Assembly: GCA_016859345.1 (NCBI GenBank)
Contig: CM029131.1
Span: 12,692,378 to 12,756,377, forward strand
Source: Istiophorus platypterus
Taxonomy: Eukaryota > Chordata > Actinopteri > Istiophoriformes > Istiophoridae
Direction: 5' to 3'
Length of the DNA: 64,000 nt
Part shown: piece after piece, positions 58,784-64,000 of the stretch
How positions within the stretch are numbered: position 1 is the stretch's first letter
Layout: every line of letters starts with the position of its first letter
Translations under genes and position numbers: made by a program
Notes under the pieces: generated by a model
What the model was told of the DNA's origin: nothing
The model's database searches: none
Seen by the model: only the letters and a program-made list of their open reading frames with translations

Positions 58784-61700
58784 ATGGACTGTTGCGCACA
58801 CGGCTCGCTGCGCCTCTCGTCCCCTGGATATTTACGCATCGCGCTGCTGTGGTTGGTGCAATTGGGGGCGTTCGCGCAACACGGTAGGTGGATGTAAAAC
58901 ACCGCTATGGCTCAACTTCTGGCTTGTTTAGGCGCACAGGTCATTGAGTTTTGCACAAACAGGGGTTTTTAAAATAGAAGCAGATGTCTGATCCAGCCAA
59001 GAGCCCCACGCGCAAAGTTTCTAATCCTGTTTTTCCGCGCAAAAAAAATACAGAAACGAGAACATCTCGTCTGTTAAAAGCAGCAGATTGAGCAGAGCTG
59101 CGGGAGCTGGCCTGCGCCGCCGCATTTCCATCACTCAGCGGGTCCAGGGGTTAGATGGACCCGCGCAGGAGCAACGCTAGTCCCATAGCAAAGAGGCGGC
59201 AACACTGAGTAACCGAAGCCAGAGACAAATAACAAAGGTATCTAAAGATAAATGAAAAGCAGTGGTGCGTAATTGTCAGGTTCAAATCTGCTCTTGTCCT
59301 AAAGATAAAAACATCTGGTCACTAGGTTTTGTTTCCATTATCAGGAAAAAAAATCTGGATTTTATATCACTCATGTCCTGGAGTCTCAGTCAACCCCTCA
59401 ATTTAACTCCAATTAGACACTACTTGAGTAAAAAGGGAAGACTGCTGTAAAAGCATCAGGATGATAAATACAAGGAAACAGCAGACTCAGAAATTAGTTT
59501 TCCCATCAAAAAAAGGGGGGGCAGCTGGAACTTGAAATAGATTAGAAAAAAAACGTCTTTTTGAGTCATTACAGGACAATGATGCACTGGGCTGCATCAC
59601 CTCTCAGGGCTGCTCTGCTCTCTCTGCCGCTGCAGACACCTGTGGTCACAAACTCTAGAAGAGGAGTGTAAAAGATGCACCAAAAAACAAACAAACAAAA
59701 AACACCCGATTTCATGACTTTAGCCAACAAAACCTCAGGTGGAATTCTGGTGTGAGCTGCTGTTTTACAGGAGTGAGGCTGCAGCTCAAAACATCCAAGC
59801 TCTGATCTCACTCCTCTGGTGTTTGTTGATTTTATGTCACCTCAATCATCAGAAAATCCTCAAAGAAACATATATACAGATGTGAGCATATATCGAGACT
59901 GGAGCCTAAAGCCCTGGTCTTATTTGACTGCAGTGGTCACCTCTGTCAGTCCAACACGCCACCCTGTCCCACTCCTGTCTTTGTCTCCGGGGCGTCCAGG
60001 AGCAGATCAAAGCAGACAGTCGTAAACTTTAAGGCAGGCCCGTCTAGGAACCAAATGCCGTGGGTGCTCACCGAGCTTCGCGACAAGAAGACAACGACCG
60101 TGGGACCTCCAGGGAAAAACAAAACTTCTATCACGACTCCTGTGACTCTGGGAGGGGGGCACATTTTGTCTAGTTGACCAAAAAAAAAAAACAAAAAACA
60201 ACAACAGCTGTTTTAAGTTACCGAGAGAGACGTTTAAACAGTGGCAAGTCTTTTAAATTCTTCCCCGGGTATTAAAAGGCCTTTAACCCTGCCGACCTTT
60301 CAGTGGGACCGTCTGTAAAATAGTGCCACATGTCACAGGGGGAAGGTGGTTAAAGCAATTCACAGGACAGTTTTAATTTTATACTCCATGTAATGGCGCT
60401 GTTGTAATTAAATGGCATCACATATTTGATAGCAGCTGCAGTTTTCTTGACAAATTGAAGAAAGTGATTTTTCTGACTTTGAAGCTGCTTAACAGGTGAA
60501 TTTAAAGGCGGATTCTGGCATTTAAATCCAAATGTGGATCAAAAATTGAAAAGAGAATTCTGGATCTCAGTGCTGTTGGCCAGGAGACAAATGTATCTTG
60601 TGGTTTTGAAACACAAAGGAAAGTTACTAAGCCATCAGGAGCTGCAGCCCAAGGCCTTTTCTATTGCTATTTGTCTTTGAAGACCCATCATATTCAAGCC
60701 CTACTCTAAAAAAGCAAAGAGTCACAATCATAATTACTGGTGATGAGCCTTAAATCTTTTAAGGCACTTTAAGATCCCGCCCAGGCCCCAGACCCTTTCT
60801 GCCGGTCTGACCCTGAAGTCAGGGCCCGCTGGTGAGTGACGAGCCCTCTGGGAGGACGACCTGTAACCCCAGTTGTGTTAACGCCGCACTCCCCCAAATT
60901 AATCTTCTTTCCCGAGAAACTGGAGAGCTCCCCGCAGAGTCCCTGCACATCTGGGCTGCCGAGGGCCTCCCTCCCAGTGGGGACCCCACCCCCCCCACCC
61001 CCACCTAGGGGCCGGTTCATTAGCTCACCACCCCCCTCCCCCTGCGGCTCTGTAAACTCATTAAGCTGCCAATCGGAACAGTTTAGCCGGCAGCACGAGT
61101 CTCACCCTATTGCCCCCCCCCCGAAAAAAGCCCTGCCTGTTTGGACAACCCGTGACCTCGAACCTGGTCGGCGGAGCTTCCAGACGAGGTGTACGCGCAG
61201 ACAGGCGGCCGCGTAAACAACAGCGTTTGCTTTCAAGGGGCTGTTAACGTGAAGACCAGCCTGTGAGACCCTGTTTGGGCTCGGGATCGCCGGCAGTATC
61301 TTCGCCCCACTCCATTCAGGGCTTGGATGGTGTCAAGACGTCCTAAATACCCCAATGTTTGTTTTCCAGGACTTTACACAGCCACCACAAAAGGGGACGA
61401 GTTGTCTCCTCTGGAAGCGAAAGAACAATTTGTTCTTTTTTGTTTAGGTTTCCTAAGAAAAAAAGGGGGGGGGGCGTCTGGTAGACGACCGTTTCACTTC
61501 GCAGACTCAGATCTTTCGCGAGTGTGTTAGCGTGGAAAAACAAACGCGTGTTCTGCTCAGGTGATTCCCCCCGTTTGCCTCGGCCTCCAGGCGGCGGTGG
61601 TGCTCAGAGGCCTCTCATGCACCGTTGGGTTTAAGCGTCCTTCCCCGGGGCGAGTTTAGGGAGGCGAGGGGCTCAGAGGAATGTCTGTTATTCTTAGCAA

Positions 61701-64000
61701 TTTAGATAACCTCCGGGGGCAGGGGATCTTTCCAGCTCGCCACCTTAACACCGGCAGACACTTCAAAGAGCAATCGCACAGGATATTGTCACCTCTTTCC
61801 AGCATTTCTCATGTTGATATTGAGGTTTTAGTTCTTCAGCAACAAAATCATTAATTGTTGGAGGGTTACGGGCTTAAAACACACTCCAGAAGATCCAGGG
61901 GCTTCTCAGTCTCCTCCTGTGTTGTTCTGTCGGTTTCAGTCTTTTCTTTGTCTCTTCAGTGGCAGCGTCTATCACTCCTCGTGCAAACTACCCAGTTCTT
62001 CTTCTATTTATTCCAAACAAACAAGATGTTCTGCTAAAGTGCACACACAGTGATCGTTCAGCAAATGCACAGGAAATGGAAAAGACTTCACAAAAACTAG
62101 GAATCAGTTGTTTCATAGTCGCAGAAAAAGGATGAAATCAGATTTTTCTTCATATGAAACCTGCTCCGTTGCTACACTGAGGGTACTGCCATCATTAAAA
62201 TATGTCTTATTAAACCCTTTAGTCTTTAAAGTGAATCTTTGAGTCTTTTTTCGGCTGAGTTGCACCGAACAGAAATAGCATTAAGATTTAACAGTTCACT
62301 TTTATTTTGAGTGCAAAAAAAAAAAAAGTTTAAAACCTTGTTTTAAAATTCACAGGATTGAACATTTTAAACTCTTAACATGCATTTAAGGATTTGGTCT
62401 TAGTCCACTTAGTGGCTTTTTCAAGAACTTTCAGCCCGAGACCATACTCTTCATTTGCAGGATACAGGTCGTGATATCACCTCATGTTATCATGTGGTCA
62501 AAGTTAGGCACTTAAAACAAATGATGAGAGGAGTTGACGCCACGTAAACCAAAGGAAGACCGTGAGACGGTAGAAAGCCCTGGACACTGCTAACGAGATG
62601 GAACTTGAGTTAAAATTCATCCGCTGAATTATTATTTCCCAAGGCCAAGAATAAACTGGCCCGCTCAGGTTTAAATGAGGCCTTTTACCCTACACTTTAC
62701 TGAGAGAGAGCATTTCTCAGTCAGGCTCTGGTCTGCATCCCTGTTCCGTCTCTCTCTGCGGTGGCGTCCCCCTCGGACCCGTCTGTCAAAGATGAGGACA
62801 CGATCTGATCGTGGCCTGAGATTCTTAAGTTTTCATTTCCTCCTGACTAAACTGTCCTTTTTTTTTTCTTCTTTTTTTTTTTAAAAATCCAGATCCGTCA
62901 ATGTGAGAGGAAGAGAATTTAGTCGGAAATATTCATTATTCAGCGGAGGATCCAAAAAGATAAAAAAAAATTCCCCCCACTTCTTTTCAAAGCAGGATAA
63001 GATCAATGCTGAGTGTTAGTCAGTCTGCCGTTTTTTTTTTTTTAAGGTAATTTGCACATGTTTTTCATTATTTTTTTGTGAAACCCAAAACAGAACATCT
63101 GCTTGGTGTTTGTGTACGAAAAATCTGCAGACAAATAAAGAGCAAGTAAAATATGGGTTAATTTAGACATTTGAACAGAATGAAAAACTATGTTTTTCTT
63201 CTGAGTGCGGCCTTTGTCCCACATTGTCCTGGTTCCATTGCTTTTCCACGACCTGCTGAGTTCAGTTTGAAGTTGCAGCTTGACGTTGTCCCTGTTGTCT
63301 TGTTTGTTTGTTTGTTTGTTTTTGTTTCTTTGTTGTTCTCAGCGCCGGAGTGTCACCCGGGAGGCCATCAGACTCTGCGTAATTCCTACCGGAGCGTCGA
63401 CTTTGACTCCACGGAGATCCAGAACACAGCGATCCAGGACCTGATCTGCGACCACTCGCTGACCGCAGGCTGGTACAGATTCTGGATCAATAACAAGCCG
63501 GCGGAGATGCCGACCACCTGCGTTGAGGTAGGACACCAGAGAAACCGAACAGTGGTTGCGTCTGCGTTGTTCCAGGTGTTGGTTCCGCTTTCTGTCCTGT
63601 GTCTCTGACTCCTCAACTTGAAAAACCCACATCTCTGCCAAAAAAATGGCATCAAACATCCTCTGCCTGTGCAAACACGCAGCACCCGGCAGGTTGGTAT
63701 AATAAACACCTTCAGCCCAGCTGGAGGGTATAATAACCACCTCTCTGCAGGTAATGACAGTCCCCCCCCCCCTCTCCTAGATGAACCGCTGTGGTACTCA
63801 GGCCCCGGTGTGGCTGTCCCTGAAGGACACCTCCCTGCCGCGGCCCGGCGAGGTCCGCCAGCTCTCCGCCTGTGCCACCTGGCAGTTCTTCCACGGTAGC
63901 ACCAAGGACTGCTGCCTCTTCCGCATCCCCGTGGCGGTGCGGAACTGTGGCGAGTTCCTGGTCTACTACTTGCAGCCCACGCAGGGGTGCATGGGATACT
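58784..64000 (+). CDS. vwde: VWDE-like secreted protein, 5' part (3 exons)
   Basis: Von Willebrand factor D and EGF domain protein, secreted. Exon 1, 58784-58883, starts at ATG in GCAGCCATGG (good context) and encodes a signal peptide with core RIALLWLVQLGAFA. Exon 2, 63343-63527: ECHPGGHQTLRNSYRSVDFD, LICDHSLTAGWYRF, NNKPAEMPTTCVE. Exon 3, 63781 to the window end: MNRCGTQAPVWLSL, ACATWQFF, KDCCLFRIPV, YYLQPTQGCMGY. Phases agree (100 nt, then 185 nt) and splice sites are consensus, so 168 residues are seen without a break. The Cys-rich block with GWYRF..MPT.CV...CGT.APVWL is a D8C-like domain, as in VWDE, OIT3 and uromodulin; the combination RSVDFD, WYRFxxNNKPAEMPT and LQPTQGCMGY points to VWDE. 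The VWD and EGF domains lie beyond the window. Related genes such as oit3 are less likely. Confidence 0.92.
58884..63342 (+). other. vwde: vwde intron 1
   Basis: 4.46-kb intron with no second gene recognised. Holds C-runs near 60985-61005 and 61114-61122, A- and T-runs, and complex blocks such as 60770-61230 that may be regulatory. The frames here show no family match. Confidence 0.75.

Overview
The window is nuclear DNA from a ray-finned fish, most likely a teleost. It has split genes with GT-AG introns, long CA, GT and AT microsatellites, Tc1/mariner-type remnants, tRNA-derived repeats, fragments of a non-LTR retrotransposon, and three genes whose closest remembered relatives are the vertebrate proteins KYNU, SLAIN1 and VWDE. 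Species cannot be told. The track of long open frames is misleading here, because nearly all of them are chance frames in introns, satellites and microsatellites.

Layout. About 1-13.9 kb: no gene I can name, only simple repeats, a few blocks that look like conserved non-coding DNA, and one unidentified pair of possible exons near 10.6-11.1 kb. 13.9-20.8 kb (minus): a complete, intact kynureninase gene (kynu) rebuilt exon by exon as 13 coding exons and 462 residues. An in-frame upstream exon at 23.54 kb may extend its N-terminus by 22 residues. 26.1-26.4 kb: a CCAAT/ETS promoter-like block and a 5' splice donor on the plus strand. 28.2-30.1 kb (plus): two exons of a slain1-like gene; the first carries two apparent frameshifts, and a degenerate candidate for its last exon lies at 52.6-52.8 kb.

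30.2-55.0 kb is a nested repeat and segmental-duplication block that sits inside or against the slain1-like gene. It holds (i) a ~137-bp tandem satellite with pol III A-box and B-box sequences, so apparently tRNA-derived; (ii) a composite element with tRNA-like ends in inverted orientation around a GGA-rich tract and a GC-rich VNTR; (iii) a ~5.16-kb unit present twice, ~8.07 kb apart; (iv) a ~2.6-kb unit present three times, two copies carrying the same truncated LINE and one lacking it; and (v) decayed exon fragments of an SLC5A7-like (high-affinity choline transporter) gene, amplified in both orientations with these units. The block contains a 500-N placeholder gap.

55.0-58.6 kb is intergenic. 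58.8 kb to the end (plus) is the 5' part of vwde: signal-peptide exon, a 4.46-kb intron, then two exons with a cysteine-rich domain; the gene runs off the window. Kynu (tryptophan catabolism), slain1 (microtubule plus-end factor) and vwde (secreted EGF/VWD protein) share no pathway. The notable content is the repeat block and what it may have done to slain1.
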